A DNA stretch of 37,060 nt, from the NCBI RefSeq assembly GCF_003347635.1, contig NZ_QDFY01000024.1, positions 1 to 37,060 of the forward strand, written 5' to 3'. Source of the stretch: Sphingosinicella terrae. GTDB lineage: Bacteria; Pseudomonadota; Alphaproteobacteria; Sphingomonadales; Sphingomonadaceae. The notes under the pieces were generated by a model, which was not told where the DNA came from, ran no database searches, and worked only from the letters and a program-made list of their open reading frames with translations. Position numbers and translations under genes: made by a program. Positions 25,084 through 32,979 of the stretch are shown here, in pieces. The number at the start of each line of letters is the position of its first letter. The stretch's first letter is position 1.

Positions 25084-25911
25084 ATGGCAGTTGGTTCACT
25101 CGTCAAGGCAATCGCCATTCTGCGCCACCTGGCGGGAGTGTCGGCCGCGCCCGGAGTGAATTCGATCGCGCGCGAGCTGGGGCTCAGCCCGAGCTCCTGC
25201 CACAACATCCTGAAGACGCTGGTCGCCGAGGAATTCGTCGATTTCGACACCCGGACCAAGACCTACAGCCTCGGGACGGGGCCGATGGAGCTGTTTCGGA
25301 AGGGGCCCGATCTCCATGCCGTGATCGAGCTCGTCCGCCCGGAGCTCGAGGCGCTCGCCGCCGAGTATTCGGTGACAAGCGGCCTGTGGCGGGTCGGCGA
25401 CCGGCGGCTCCACCTGATCGATGTCGTCGAAAACGACGTCGGTACGCGCATCCATATCGCGCTGGGACAGCGGCTGCCTCGCTATGTCGGCGCGATGGGG
25501 CGCTGCCTTGCCGCCTGGGACGGCCTGTCGCGGGCAGACCTGCCCGGAATCATCGGATCGCTGCGCTGGCAGGATCCGCCGGCGGCGGACGCCTATTGGC
25601 GCGACATGCGCTTTGCGGAGCTGCACGGTTGGGCGGCCGATCATGGCCATTATCTGCGCGGGGTCGCCACGATCGCGTCGGTGATCGCCGACGGCACGAC
25701 CGCCCGTTACTGCATTACCAACACCATGTTTCGCGACCAGCACGACGAGGCCGGCATGTCACGCCTCGGCGACCGCTCCGCGCGCCTGTCGAGAGAGGTG
25801 GCGCGCCGGCTGTTCGCGGACCAAACGGGAAGCCGGAGGGCCACGGACAAGCATGGGGTCGGCCGCGGCGCGACGGAGGAGAGGAGGGGACGGCTGCTCG
25901 CCGCAGGCTGA
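25084..25911 (+). CDS. IclR-family transcriptional regulator
   Basis: 275 residues, ATG 25084 behind GGGGAGGAG (about 25064-25072) and a nearer GAGGG. The N-terminal winged helix (residues about 3-65) reads SLVKAIAILRHLAG, then NSIARELGLSPSSCHNILKTLVAEEFVDFD and TYSLGTGPMEL, the IclR pattern. The effector domain spans about 80-245 (VGTRIHIALGQRLPRYVGAMGRCLAAW is the usual ligand-pocket segment). The C-terminal 30 residues are Arg/Gly-rich and probably disordered. IclR proteins bind aromatic, acyl or CoA-derived ligands and often control divergent catabolic operons. Tandem 22-bp repeats lie directly upstream, so it likely regulates itself and the minus-strand beta-oxidation operon. Confidence 0.92.
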   Translation: MAVGSLVKAIAILRHLAGVSAAPGVNSIARELGLSPSSCHNILKTLVAEEFVDFDTRTKTYSLGTGPMELFRKGPDLHAVIELVRPELEALAAEYSVTSGLWRVGDRRLHLIDVVENDVGTRIHIALGQRLPRYVGAMGRCLAAWDGLSRADLPGIIGSLRWQDPPAADAYWRDMRFAELHGWAADHGHYLRGVATIASVIADGTTARYCITNTMFRDQHDEAGMSRLGDRSARLSREVARRLFADQTGSRRATDKHGVGRGATEERRGRLLAAG

Positions 25912-25958
25912 AATACCGAGAAAAGAAGCAAAAAAGGCCAGGATGAAGGAGAGGATTT

Positions 25959-26897
25959 GTGACCAAGGTGATGCCACCGCTCAATCCGTTGCGCGCCTTC
26001 GAGGCTGCGGGACGGCACGTAAGTTTCACCCGCGCCGCCGAGGAGCTGGGAGTCACGCAGACCGCCGTGAGCCGCCAGGTCGCCGTGCTGGAAGGATATC
26101 TGCGCAATCGGCTGTTCGAACGGCATAATTCCGAGCTCGTCATCACCGACACCGGGCGCGCCTATCTGGAAGCCATCCGCCCGGCGCTCGAGATGATCTC
26201 GGAGGCGACCGCCGCAACCCGCGGCCGGGCCACCAACGTCCTCAAGGTTCGGCTGTATCTGACATTCGCCTTGCGCTGGCTGCTGCCGCGCCTGCCGCGT
26301 TTCCGCGCAGAGCATCCCAACATCGATATCAATCTCACCACCTCGATCGTGCCGGTCGATTTCGATCGCGACGATATCGACGTGAACATCTGCCATGGCG
26401 ACGGCCGCTGGTCGGGCATCCAGTCGTGCCAGGTGTTCCAGGACCAAGTAACCCCGGTGGGCGCCCGGTCGCTGATCGAAGGGCCGGATGCGCCGCAGAG
26501 CCCGGCGGAGCTGATCGGCCAGAACCTGCTCCATTCCCGCAACCGGGTCGGCGACTGGGCGGACTGGTTCCAGTCGGTCAACGTCGATGGCCGCGGTGCC
26601 CCCGGACTCGTCCTCGAGACATCCAGCCTGGTCTACGAGGCGGCGCGCCAGGGCCTGGGTTTCGCTATCGGGCAGGTTCCGCTCCTGAAGCGGGAACTCG
26701 ATTCCGGCGAACTCGTGGCGCCCTTTCCGGTCATGCGCCGCAAGAGCGGCTATTACATGCTGCACCGCACCGGGCGCATCGAGCCGAAGGTGCGCGCATT
26801 TCGCGAGTGGATGCTGCGCGAGGTCGAGGCGCAGGCGCAGGAGGAACAGGCGGCGACTGCGCGTGGCGCGGCCGGCCTCCAGACTGCCGCGGCCTGA
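25959..26897 (+). CDS. LysR-family transcriptional regulator (GcvA-like)
   Basis: 312 residues from GTG 25959 with AAGGAGAGG four to five bases upstream; ATG 25971 is an alternative. HTH at about 10-66 (PLNPLRAFEAAGRHVSFTRAAEELGVTQTAVSRQVAVLE in pieces), followed by the linker helix and a co-inducer domain starting about residue 95. The PLNALRAFEAAGRH-like opening is that of the GcvA group. It follows the IclR gene by 47 bases on the same strand, unlike most LysR genes, which diverge from their target. It may be co-transcribed with iclR, and its target could be the ferredoxin-reductase gene downstream or a distant operon. A 28-base perfect palindrome follows its stop. Confidence 0.9.
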   Translation: MTKVMPPLNPLRAFEAAGRHVSFTRAAEELGVTQTAVSRQVAVLEGYLRNRLFERHNSELVITDTGRAYLEAIRPALEMISEATAATRGRATNVLKVRLYLTFALRWLLPRLPRFRAEHPNIDINLTTSIVPVDFDRDDIDVNICHGDGRWSGIQSCQVFQDQVTPVGARSLIEGPDAPQSPAELIGQNLLHSRNRVGDWADWFQSVNVDGRGAPGLVLETSSLVYEAARQGLGFAIGQVPLLKRELDSGELVAPFPVMRRKSGYYMLHRTGRIEPKVRAFREWMLREVEAQAQEEQAATARGAAGLQTAAA

Positions 26898-26903
26898 CCT
26901 CTG

Positions 26904-26931
26904 CTCCCGCCGCTCCGCGGAGCGGCGGGAG
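26904..26931. terminator. Perfect 28-base GC palindrome after the LysR gene
   Basis: The left half is CTCCCGCCGCTCCG and the right half its exact complement, centred on CCGCGG, starting 6 bases after the LysR stop. TTTT occurs about ten bases beyond. The position and stability suit transcription termination between the regulators and the reductase gene; the short T-run leaves some doubt. Confidence 0.6.
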
Positions 26932-27036
26932 GAGGAACATTTTCTCGATTTCGGCCCGCTCACTCGTCGATCGGATCGGTCCCTCGCGCTTCTATGATCC
27001 CGCCATGGTCGACGTCGCACCGCCAGACCGCGCGCA

Positions 27037-28257
27037 ATGAGCAGTCCTGACGTCGTCATTGTCGGCGCCGGTCACGCCGGGGCCCAGGCCGCGATCGCAC
27101 TTCGCCAGCGCAAATTCGACGGGCGCATCCTCCTGGTCGGCGACGAGTCCGACCTGCCCTATGAGCGGCCACCCTTGTCGAAGGCTTATCTGTCGGGCGA
27201 GAAGACCTTCGAGCGGCTGTTGATCCGGCCTCGGTCCTTTTGGGACGAGAGGAATGTCGAGCTGCGGCTGGGCGAGCGCGTCGTCGGGATCGATGCCGCG
27301 GCGAGGACGGCGGAGCTGGAAAATGGCAGCCGCCTCGCCTTCGGTGCTCTGATCTGGGCCGCGGGCGGGCGGCCGCGCCCGTTGAACTGCCCGGGCGGCG
27401 ATCTCGCCGGGGTCCACAATGTGCGCAGCCGCGCCGACGTCGACGCGATGATCGCCGAACTGCCTCGGGTCCGGCGCGTCGTCGTCGTCGGCGGCGGCTA
27501 TATCGGTCTCGAGGCGGCGTCCGTCCTGACCAAGGCAGGAAAGGCGGTCGTGCTCCTGGAGGCGATGGATCGGGTGCTCTCCCGTGTCGCCGGCCTCGAA
27601 ATCTCGGCCTTCTTCGAAGCCGAGCATCGCCGCCGGGGCGTCGACGTCAGGACCGGGGCGGCCGTCGAATCCCTCGTCGGCCGCGATGGCGCTGTGTGCG
27701 GTGTCAGGCTCGCGAGCGGAGAGACGCTGCCGGCGGACATGGTGATCGTCGGCATCGGCATCCTGTCGTCCACCGAGCCGCTGGAGGCGGCGGGCGCCGC
27801 CTGCGGCAACGGCGTTCATGTCGATCGCTTCTGCCGCACCAGCCTCGAGGGCATCTACGCGGTGGGTGACTGCGCGGCGCACGAGAATGCCTTCGCCGGC
27901 GGCGCCCGCATCCGCCTCGAATCGGTTCAGAATGCGAACGACCAGGCCAATGTCGCTGCCGGCGCGATCGTGGGGAGCGCGGAGCCTTATGGCGCCGTGC
28001 CCTGGTTCTGGTCCGACCAATATGATCTCAAGCTCCAGACGGTGGGCCTGTCCGCCGGAGCCGACCGGACGGTGGTGCGCGGCGACCCGGCTTCGCGAAG
28101 CTTCTCTGTGGTCTACCTCAAGGCCGGCCGGGTGGCGGCGCTCGACTGCGTCAACGCGGTGAAGGACTATGTCCAGGGTCGCCGCCTCGTTGCGGACGCG
28201 TGCGCGGTCTCTCCCGACGCGCTGATGGCGCTCGCCTCGCTCAAGGCGCTGTCCTGA
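27037..28257 (+). CDS. FAD-dependent ferredoxin reductase (putidaredoxin-reductase type)
   Basis: 406 residues from ATG 27037; the ribosome site is weak. FAD-binding GAGHAG lies at 10-15, the PYERPPLSKAYLSGE segment at about 41-55 is diagnostic of oxygenase-coupled NADH-ferredoxin reductases, NAD-binding GGGYIG lies at 152-157 and the second FAD contact is GIYAVGDCA. The C-terminal domain with PWFWSDQYDLKLQTVGL completes the family layout. It would take electrons from NADH and pass them to the 2Fe-2S ferredoxin at 9641-9955, and so to the P450. Those partners are 13-17 kb away on separate transcripts, so the assignment is by type rather than by adjacency. Flanked by hairpins on both sides, it is probably monocistronic. 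Confidence 0.93.
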   Translation: MSSPDVVIVGAGHAGAQAAIALRQRKFDGRILLVGDESDLPYERPPLSKAYLSGEKTFERLLIRPRSFWDERNVELRLGERVVGIDAAARTAELENGSRLAFGALIWAAGGRPRPLNCPGGDLAGVHNVRSRADVDAMIAELPRVRRVVVVGGGYIGLEAASVLTKAGKAVVLLEAMDRVLSRVAGLEISAFFEAEHRRRGVDVRTGAAVESLVGRDGAVCGVRLASGETLPADMVIVGIGILSSTEPLEAAGAACGNGVHVDRFCRTSLEGIYAVGDCAAHENAFAGGARIRLESVQNANDQANVAAGAIVGSAEPYGAVPWFWSDQYDLKLQTVGLSAGADRTVVRGDPASRSFSVVYLKAGRVAALDCVNAVKDYVQGRRLVADACAVSPDALMALASLKALS

Positions 28258-28264
28258 AGCGGCA

Positions 28265-28282
28265 CCGCGGCACCCGCCGCGG
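28265..28282. terminator. Hairpin between convergent ferredoxin-reductase and CoA-transferase genes
   Basis: CCGCGG (28265-28270), six bases, CCGCGG (28277-28282) in the 31-base gap between two convergent stops. It is symmetrical, so it could end transcription from both sides, but there is no T-run. Confidence 0.4.
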
Positions 28283-28288
28283 ATCGGC

Positions 28289-29494
28289 TCAGATGGCGCC
28301 GCCGAGGCGAAGGCGCTCTATTTCTTCGGCGGACTTGCCGAGCATGTCGGTAAGCGTGTTGACGGTGTCCTGACCGAGCGACGGCGGCGGTCGGTGCCGG
28401 ATCGGCGTGCGGGAGAAGTTGAGCGGGCTGCGAACCATCGGCAGCGACTTGCCGTGCGGCTGCTCCACCTCGATGCGTATCTGGCGGTGGATGACCTGGG
28501 GGTCGTCGAACACGTCGCTGACCGAGTTGATCGGCGCGGAAGGCACGCCTGCTTCTTCCAGCAGCCCCTCCCACTCGGCGGCGCTGCGCTTGCCGAGCTC
28601 TTGGTTGAGCAGACGCTCGAGCTGCGCGTAATTCTCACGGCGGGCGGCATTCTTGGCGAAGCGGGGATCCTCGGCCACGCCGGTGAGGCCGAGCAGGCGG
28701 CACAGGCTGGCGAACTGCCGATCGTTGCCGCAGACGATGATCATCTGCCGGTCGGCGGCGGAGAAGACGCCGGAGGGATAGGTGTTGGGCGCGCGGTTTC
28801 CGGCGCGCGTCGGCACCTCGCCGGTGAGCAGGAAGGTGCTGGCATATTGGGCGGTCAGGGCGACGCTGGTGTCCAGCATGGCCGTGTCGATATGTTGTCC
28901 CTCGCCGCTGCGCAGGCGATGGATATAGGCGGCGAGCACCGAGACGGCGGCGCAATAGCCTGTGGTGAGATCGGTGATGGCGACCGCCGTGCGCTGCGGC
29001 TCGCCGGCCGGATCGCCGCACAGGCTCATCAGCCCCGCCGTCGCCTGCATCACCGAATCGTAAGCGGGTCGCGCCGCGTGGGGGCCGGTCTGGCCGAATC
29101 CGGTGATCGAGCAATAGATGATGTCGGGATTGGCCGCGCTGATCGCTTCATAGTCGAGGCCGTATTTGGCGAGACCCCCGGCCTTGTAATTCTCCACCAC
29201 GATGTCGCATTTCGCGGCCAGCTCGCGGACGAGTTGTGCGCCATCAGGGTGGGCGATGTCGACGGTGATCGATCGCTTGCCGCGGTTGAGCGCGATGAAG
29301 AAAGCCGAATCCGCCGGTTCCTGACCGTCATGCATTTGGACGCGCGGGCGAAAGGTGCGGGCATCCTCGCCGGTCGAGGGACGCTCGATCTTGTAAACGT
29401 CGGCGCCGAGATCGGCGAGGAGCTGCGTGCACCAGGGGCCGGCCGCGATGCGTGTGAGGTCCAGAACCTTCACACCCGAAAGTATCTCACTCAA
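28289..29494 (-). CDS. Class III CoA-transferase (CaiB/BaiF family)
   Basis: 401 residues with a TTG start at 29494 preceded by GAGGGG; no ATG lies near the conserved N-terminus (LSGVKVLDLTRIAAGPWCTQLLADLGADVYKIERP in pieces). The nucleophilic Asp is probably Asp146 in RPAYDSVMQATAG. Other marks: NRGKRSITVDI, ENYKAGGLAKYGLDY, SGEGQHIDTAMLD, EAGVPSAPINSV. The family moves CoA between acids (formyl-CoA, carnitine, bile acids through BaiF, mesaconate, succinate donors), forming interlocked dimers. In this setting it could activate the starting acid at the expense of a product CoA ester, bypassing ATP, or recycle CoA. It diverges from the right-hand operon over a 286-base region. Confidence 0.92.
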   Translation of the reverse strand: MSEILSGVKVLDLTRIAAGPWCTQLLADLGADVYKIERPSTGEDARTFRPRVQMHDGQEPADSAFFIALNRGKRSITVDIAHPDGAQLVRELAAKCDIVVENYKAGGLAKYGLDYEAISAANPDIIYCSITGFGQTGPHAARPAYDSVMQATAGLMSLCGDPAGEPQRTAVAITDLTTGYCAAVSVLAAYIHRLRSGEGQHIDTAMLDTSVALTAQYASTFLLTGEVPTRAGNRAPNTYPSGVFSAADRQMIIVCGNDRQFASLCRLLGLTGVAEDPRFAKNAARRENYAQLERLLNQELGKRSAAEWEGLLEEAGVPSAPINSVSDVFDDPQVIHRQIRIEVEQPHGKSLPMVRSPLNFSRTPIRHRPPPSLGQDTVNTLTDMLGKSAEEIERLRLGGAI

Positions 29495-29780
29495 GACCTT
29501 GGCCCCTCTGTCACCAGCCGGCGGGATCTGGCCCGGCCGGCAGGGCCTAGAAGGAGCCGTGGCGGCCGGGGTTCAGCCACTATCCAGACTTCGGGTCCGC
29601 GCCAAAAAAATGTCAGCGCTGCAAACCTTCGCTGCAATAATTTCGGGCCGAGACCGATGGATGCGCGCTGGAGGTTCACCGGTGCGAATTGAGATCAGGG
29701 GAGAGTGACATCCTGTCCTGCTGCCTTGTTCGCCTGTTCGGCCGGACGATGGGCCGGGAGCCCGCAAAGGTCGAATCGGA
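29495..29780. promoter_or_regulatory. 286-base divergent region between CoA-transferase and right-hand operon
   Basis: It holds an A-run (29604-29610), a direct repeat CGCTGCAA at 29618 and 29630 with 12-bp period, and AATAAT at 29636-29641, which could be a -10 box but has no good -35 at normal spacing. The rest looks unremarkable. It must hold at least the promoter of the plus-strand operon, since the upstream gene points away. No regulator gene lies beside it. Confidence 0.4.
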
Positions 29781-31019
29781 ATGAACAACGCCCATGCCTT
29801 CGAGTATCCGGACGACATCCAGGCGCTGCTGACCGCCCTCGGCGGGTTCATTCGCTCCGAGATCTTGCCGCGGCACGAACGCCATGCTGACCTTCTGTCG
29901 GACAGTCGGCGCAAATACTTGCCCGACGGGCGCTTCAGCCCTGAGGTTTGGGAATTGATCGCCGAGGTCAGGAAGGCCTCGGCCGCCGCGGGCTTCTACG
30001 GGATGAGCGTTCCCGAGGAGATCGGCGGCGGCGGCATGGGGCTGCTCGCCTACTTCGCGGCCTGGGAATATATCTCGCACACCTGCGGTCCGCGCGAATG
30101 GCTTTCCTATTACATCATCAGTCATTGGGCCAAAGGGCCGAGCCCGCTGCTCGCCCGGGCGACGGAGCAGGCGCGCGCGGAGGTCCTGCCCGGCATCATG
30201 TCGGGCGATCAAACGATGTGCTTCGCACTTTCCGAGCCCGAGGCGGGGTCGGATGCGGCGATGATCCGCACGCGGGCCACGCCCGACGGCGACGGCTGGC
30301 GCCTGACCGGCAACAAGATCTGGATCTCGAACAGCGTCCATGCCGAATATGCGACGATCTTCGCGGTTACCGATCCGGAACTGGCGGCGGCGCGTAAGGG
30401 CGGGATCAGCGCCTTTCTGGTGCCGACGGACTCCCCGGGCTTCAGGCTCGAGAGCACGATCAAGATGTGGGGACAGGCGGGCACGGTCGAGGGCCTGCTC
30501 GCTTTCGACGACGTCAGGATCGAGCCATGGCAGCTGCTCGGCGAGCTTCATCGCGGCTTCGCCCTCGCCATGCTGGGCGTCGGGCTGGGGCGCATGTACA
30601 ACAGCGCTCGCGCGGTCGGCTATTCCCGATGGGCGCTCCGCGAGGCGTTCGACTACGTCAAGGTGCGCGAGACCTTCGGCAAGAAGCTGTCCGCCTATCA
30701 GGGCGTGACCTTCCCGCTGGCGGAATGCGCGATGCAGGTCCATGCCGCCCATCTCATGTCCATCAACGTCGCCCAGTTGCTCGATCGCGGGCTTCCCGCC
30801 ACGAAGGAGCTCGCCATGACCAAATGCTTCGCCGCGGAGATGGCGAAGTCGACGGTCGACCGGGTGATGCAGGTGTTCGGCGCGATGGGATTCACCAACG
30901 AGATGTTTCTGACCGACGCCTATATCGCGATGCGCAAGATCAGCGTCGCGGACGGCAGTTCCGAGATCATGCGGCGCCAGATCGCCAAGCATATGCTGAA
31001 CGGCGACATGGCCCTCTGA
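29781..31019 (+). CDS. Acyl-CoA dehydrogenase, ACAD11-like with Asp at the usual Glu position
   Basis: 412 residues, ATG 29781 with a weak AAAGG ten bases upstream. FAD/substrate motifs: MCFALSEPEAGSDAAMIRTRA, NKIWISNSVHAEYATIF, ETFGKKLSAYQGVTFPLAE, MQVFGAMGFTN and the C-terminal ISVADGSSEIMRRQIAKHML. At the place of the canonical catalytic Glu (compare YEGTTQ in the 19345-20499 enzyme) this has Asp391 (VADGSSE), as in the ACAD10/11-like branch, whose members handle long or hydroxylated acyl chains. It starts the seven-gene plus-strand operon and is followed by the crotonase gene after one base. It likely performs one alpha,beta-dehydrogenation with ETF as acceptor; the substrate is unknown. 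Confidence 0.9.
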   Translation: MNNAHAFEYPDDIQALLTALGGFIRSEILPRHERHADLLSDSRRKYLPDGRFSPEVWELIAEVRKASAAAGFYGMSVPEEIGGGGMGLLAYFAAWEYISHTCGPREWLSYYIISHWAKGPSPLLARATEQARAEVLPGIMSGDQTMCFALSEPEAGSDAAMIRTRATPDGDGWRLTGNKIWISNSVHAEYATIFAVTDPELAAARKGGISAFLVPTDSPGFRLESTIKMWGQAGTVEGLLAFDDVRIEPWQLLGELHRGFALAMLGVGLGRMYNSARAVGYSRWALREAFDYVKVRETFGKKLSAYQGVTFPLAECAMQVHAAHLMSINVAQLLDRGLPATKELAMTKCFAAEMAKSTVDRVMQVFGAMGFTNEMFLTDAYIAMRKISVADGSSEIMRRQIAKHMLNGDMAL

Positions 31020-31020
31020 C

Positions 31021-31800
31021 ATGACGGATGCTGTGGTCGTCGAGCGGGTGGACGGGGTCGCGGTGCTGAGGCTGTGCGAGCCGGAGAACCGGAACGCGCT
31101 GAGCGCGGCGATCAAGGAAAGGCTGCAGGCCCTCGTGCCGGCGCTGGTCGACGATCCGGGCGTGCGCTGCCTGCTCATCACCGGCGAAGGCAGCGCCTTC
31201 TGCGCGGGAGGAGACGTGCGCTCGCTCGTCGAGCGGCAGAGCCCGGCCGAGGTGCGCGCGCGGCTGGCAAGGAGCTATGCCTGGATCGCGAAGCTGCTCA
31301 ACGGCGAGACGCCGGTCGTCACCGCCGTGAATGGCGCCGCGGTCGGCGCGGGCTTCGGTCTCGCCATGCTCGGCGATGTCGTGCTCGCGTCCGATGCCGC
31401 CTGGTTCATGGCCGGCTTCGGACTGATCGGCGCCGTCGCCGATTACGGCCTGGCGCGGACGTTGCCGCGGGCGGTCGGCGCGTTGCGAGCCAAGGACATA
31501 TTGCTGACGGGACGCAGGGTCGATGCGGCCGAGGCCGAGCGGATCGGCTTGGTCAGCCGGATCATCCCAGCCGACCGGCTCCACGAAGAAGCGATGACGG
31601 CGGCGAGGGCGATCGCCGCCGGGCCGAGCGTGGCGCTGGGGCTGACCAAGAGCCTGATCGGCCGCGCTTATGAGGGTGGCGCCGAGGATTTCCTGCGCGC
31701 GGAAGGTTATGCTCAGGCCATGGCCTTCGGCACGGCCGACCACGCCGAAGGCGTCGACGCCTTTCTCGCCAAGCGACGTCCCACCTTCGAGGGGCGCTGA
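31021..31800 (+). CDS. Enoyl-CoA hydratase/isomerase (crotonase family), non-canonical active site
   Basis: 259 residues, ATG 31021 two bases after the previous stop. Oxyanion-hole segments SAFCAGGDV (about 58-66) and NGAAVGAGFGLAMLGD (about 104-119) are intact. Of the two classical hydratase glutamates, the first (rat Glu144) aligns with Phe133 and the second (Glu164) with Asp141 in GAVADYGLARTLPR. That pattern resembles PaaG-like isomerases and other crotonases more than true hydratases. It may move a double bond, hydrate by a single acid/base residue, or do another reaction on a CoA ester. Tight packing puts it in the same transcript as the flanking acyl-CoA dehydrogenases. Confidence 0.9.
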   Translation: MTDAVVVERVDGVAVLRLCEPENRNALSAAIKERLQALVPALVDDPGVRCLLITGEGSAFCAGGDVRSLVERQSPAEVRARLARSYAWIAKLLNGETPVVTAVNGAAVGAGFGLAMLGDVVLASDAAWFMAGFGLIGAVADYGLARTLPRAVGALRAKDILLTGRRVDAAEAERIGLVSRIIPADRLHEEAMTAARAIAAGPSVALGLTKSLIGRAYEGGAEDFLRAEGYAQAMAFGTADHAEGVDAFLAKRRPTFEGR

Positions 31801-31803
31801 GCG

Positions 31804-32979
31804 ATGGACTTCACGTTCACGGTCGAGGAGGAGGCGTTTCGGGAGGAGGTGCGGACGTGGCTTCGCGCCAACGTGCCGACGGAGAAGCGGCCCAAGGAAG
31901 GGCAGGCGATGCGCGCCTTCGATACGGCCTGGCAGCGCCGCCAGCATGAAAGCGGCTGGGGCGGAATCGCCTGGCCTGTCGAATATGGCGGACAGGGGCT
32001 GAGCCTGGTCCAGCAGCTCATCTGGCACGAGGAATATGTTCGCGCCGAGGCGCCGCCGCCCGGCTGCATGTTCGTCGCTCTGAGCCATGCCGGCCCGACC
32101 GTGATGCTGCGCGGCAACGCGGAGCAGAGGGCGCTCCATATCCCGCGGATCATCCGCGGCGAGGCGGTCTGGTGCCAAGGCTTCTCCGAGCCGGGGGCAG
32201 GATCGGACCTTGCGTCGGTGCGGGCCCGAGGCGTCGTCGACGGGGACGATCTGGTGGTCACCGGGCAGAAGGTCTGGACGAGCTACGCCGACGTCGCCGA
32301 CTATCAGGAATTGCTCGTCCGGACGGATCCGGACAGCCAGCGCCACGCGGGGCTCAGCTGGGTCATCTGCGACATGCGCGCGCCTGGCATCACGGTGCGC
32401 CCGATCCGCACCATGGCCGGGATCACGACCTTCGCCGAGGTCTTCTACGACGAGGTCCGGATCCCGCTGGGGCAGGTCGTCGGCGGCCTGGGCGAGGGGT
32501 GGAGTGTCGCCATGTCGACCCTGTCCTTCGAGCGCGGGACGGCGATGATCCCGCACCAGGTGGAGCTGCAGCGGACCGTCGAGCAGCTGATCGCGCTCGC
32601 CGGCGAAGTGACCGGCCCGGACGGACGCCGTCCGGCCGCGGCCGACGACGAGGTGCGCAGCCGGCTCGCCCGCCTCAGGGCGGAAGTGGCGGCGATGAGG
32701 GCAATGACCTATGCGAGCATCTCGCGCGCCCAGCGCGAGGATGCGCCGGGGCCGGAAGGGGCGATGATCTCCCTCTACTTCGGCGAGCTGTTCCAGCGCG
32801 TCCATGATGCCGCGATGGACATATTGGGCGGCGAATCGATCGAGCGGCAGGGGCGGGCGGAAGCCTGGACCTTCCGCTACCTGGACGGCTTCAAGCACAC
32901 GATCGCCGGCGGCACCTCCGAGATACGCCGCAACATCATCGGCGAGCGCGTTCTCGGCCTGCCACGGGGGCGGGCATGA
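31804..32979 (+). CDS. Acyl-CoA dehydrogenase, large (alpha) subunit of a heteromeric pair
   Basis: 391 residues, ATG 31804. Typical segments: WCQGFSEPGAGSDLASVR, VTGQKVWTSYADVADY, FAEVFYDEVRIPLGQVVGG, GGTSEIRRNIIGERVLGLPR. The C-terminal Glu position is Gly369, but Glu243 in LSFERG lies on helix G, where isovaleryl- and long-chain enzymes and the mycobacterial steroid ChsE/FadE alpha chains keep their base. The next gene overlaps by ATGA and encodes a short dehydrogenase-like chain, the arrangement of the alpha2beta2 enzymes FadE28-FadE29 (ChsE1-ChsE2) that act on steroid side-chain CoA esters. I infer a heterotetramer forming a double bond in a bulky or branched acyl-CoA. Confidence 0.91.
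   Translation: MDFTFTVEEEAFREEVRTWLRANVPTEKRPKEGQAMRAFDTAWQRRQHESGWGGIAWPVEYGGQGLSLVQQLIWHEEYVRAEAPPPGCMFVALSHAGPTVMLRGNAEQRALHIPRIIRGEAVWCQGFSEPGAGSDLASVRARGVVDGDDLVVTGQKVWTSYADVADYQELLVRTDPDSQRHAGLSWVICDMRAPGITVRPIRTMAGITTFAEVFYDEVRIPLGQVVGGLGEGWSVAMSTLSFERGTAMIPHQVELQRTVEQLIALAGEVTGPDGRRPAAADDEVRSRLARLRAEVAAMRAMTYASISRAQREDAPGPEGAMISLYFGELFQRVHDAAMDILGGESIERQGRAEAWTFRYLDGFKHTIAGGTSEIRRNIIGERVLGLPRGRA

Noticed and set aside
29749-29784. 11-codon ORF whose TGA overlaps the ATG of the acyl-CoA dehydrogenase (ATGA)
   Set aside because: It has no ribosome site and short ORFs with such overlaps are common by chance; not strong enough to call a leader peptide.
29676-31181. 501-codon open frame on the minus strand
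   Set aside because: Antisense to the acyl-CoA dehydrogenase at 29781; no motif.
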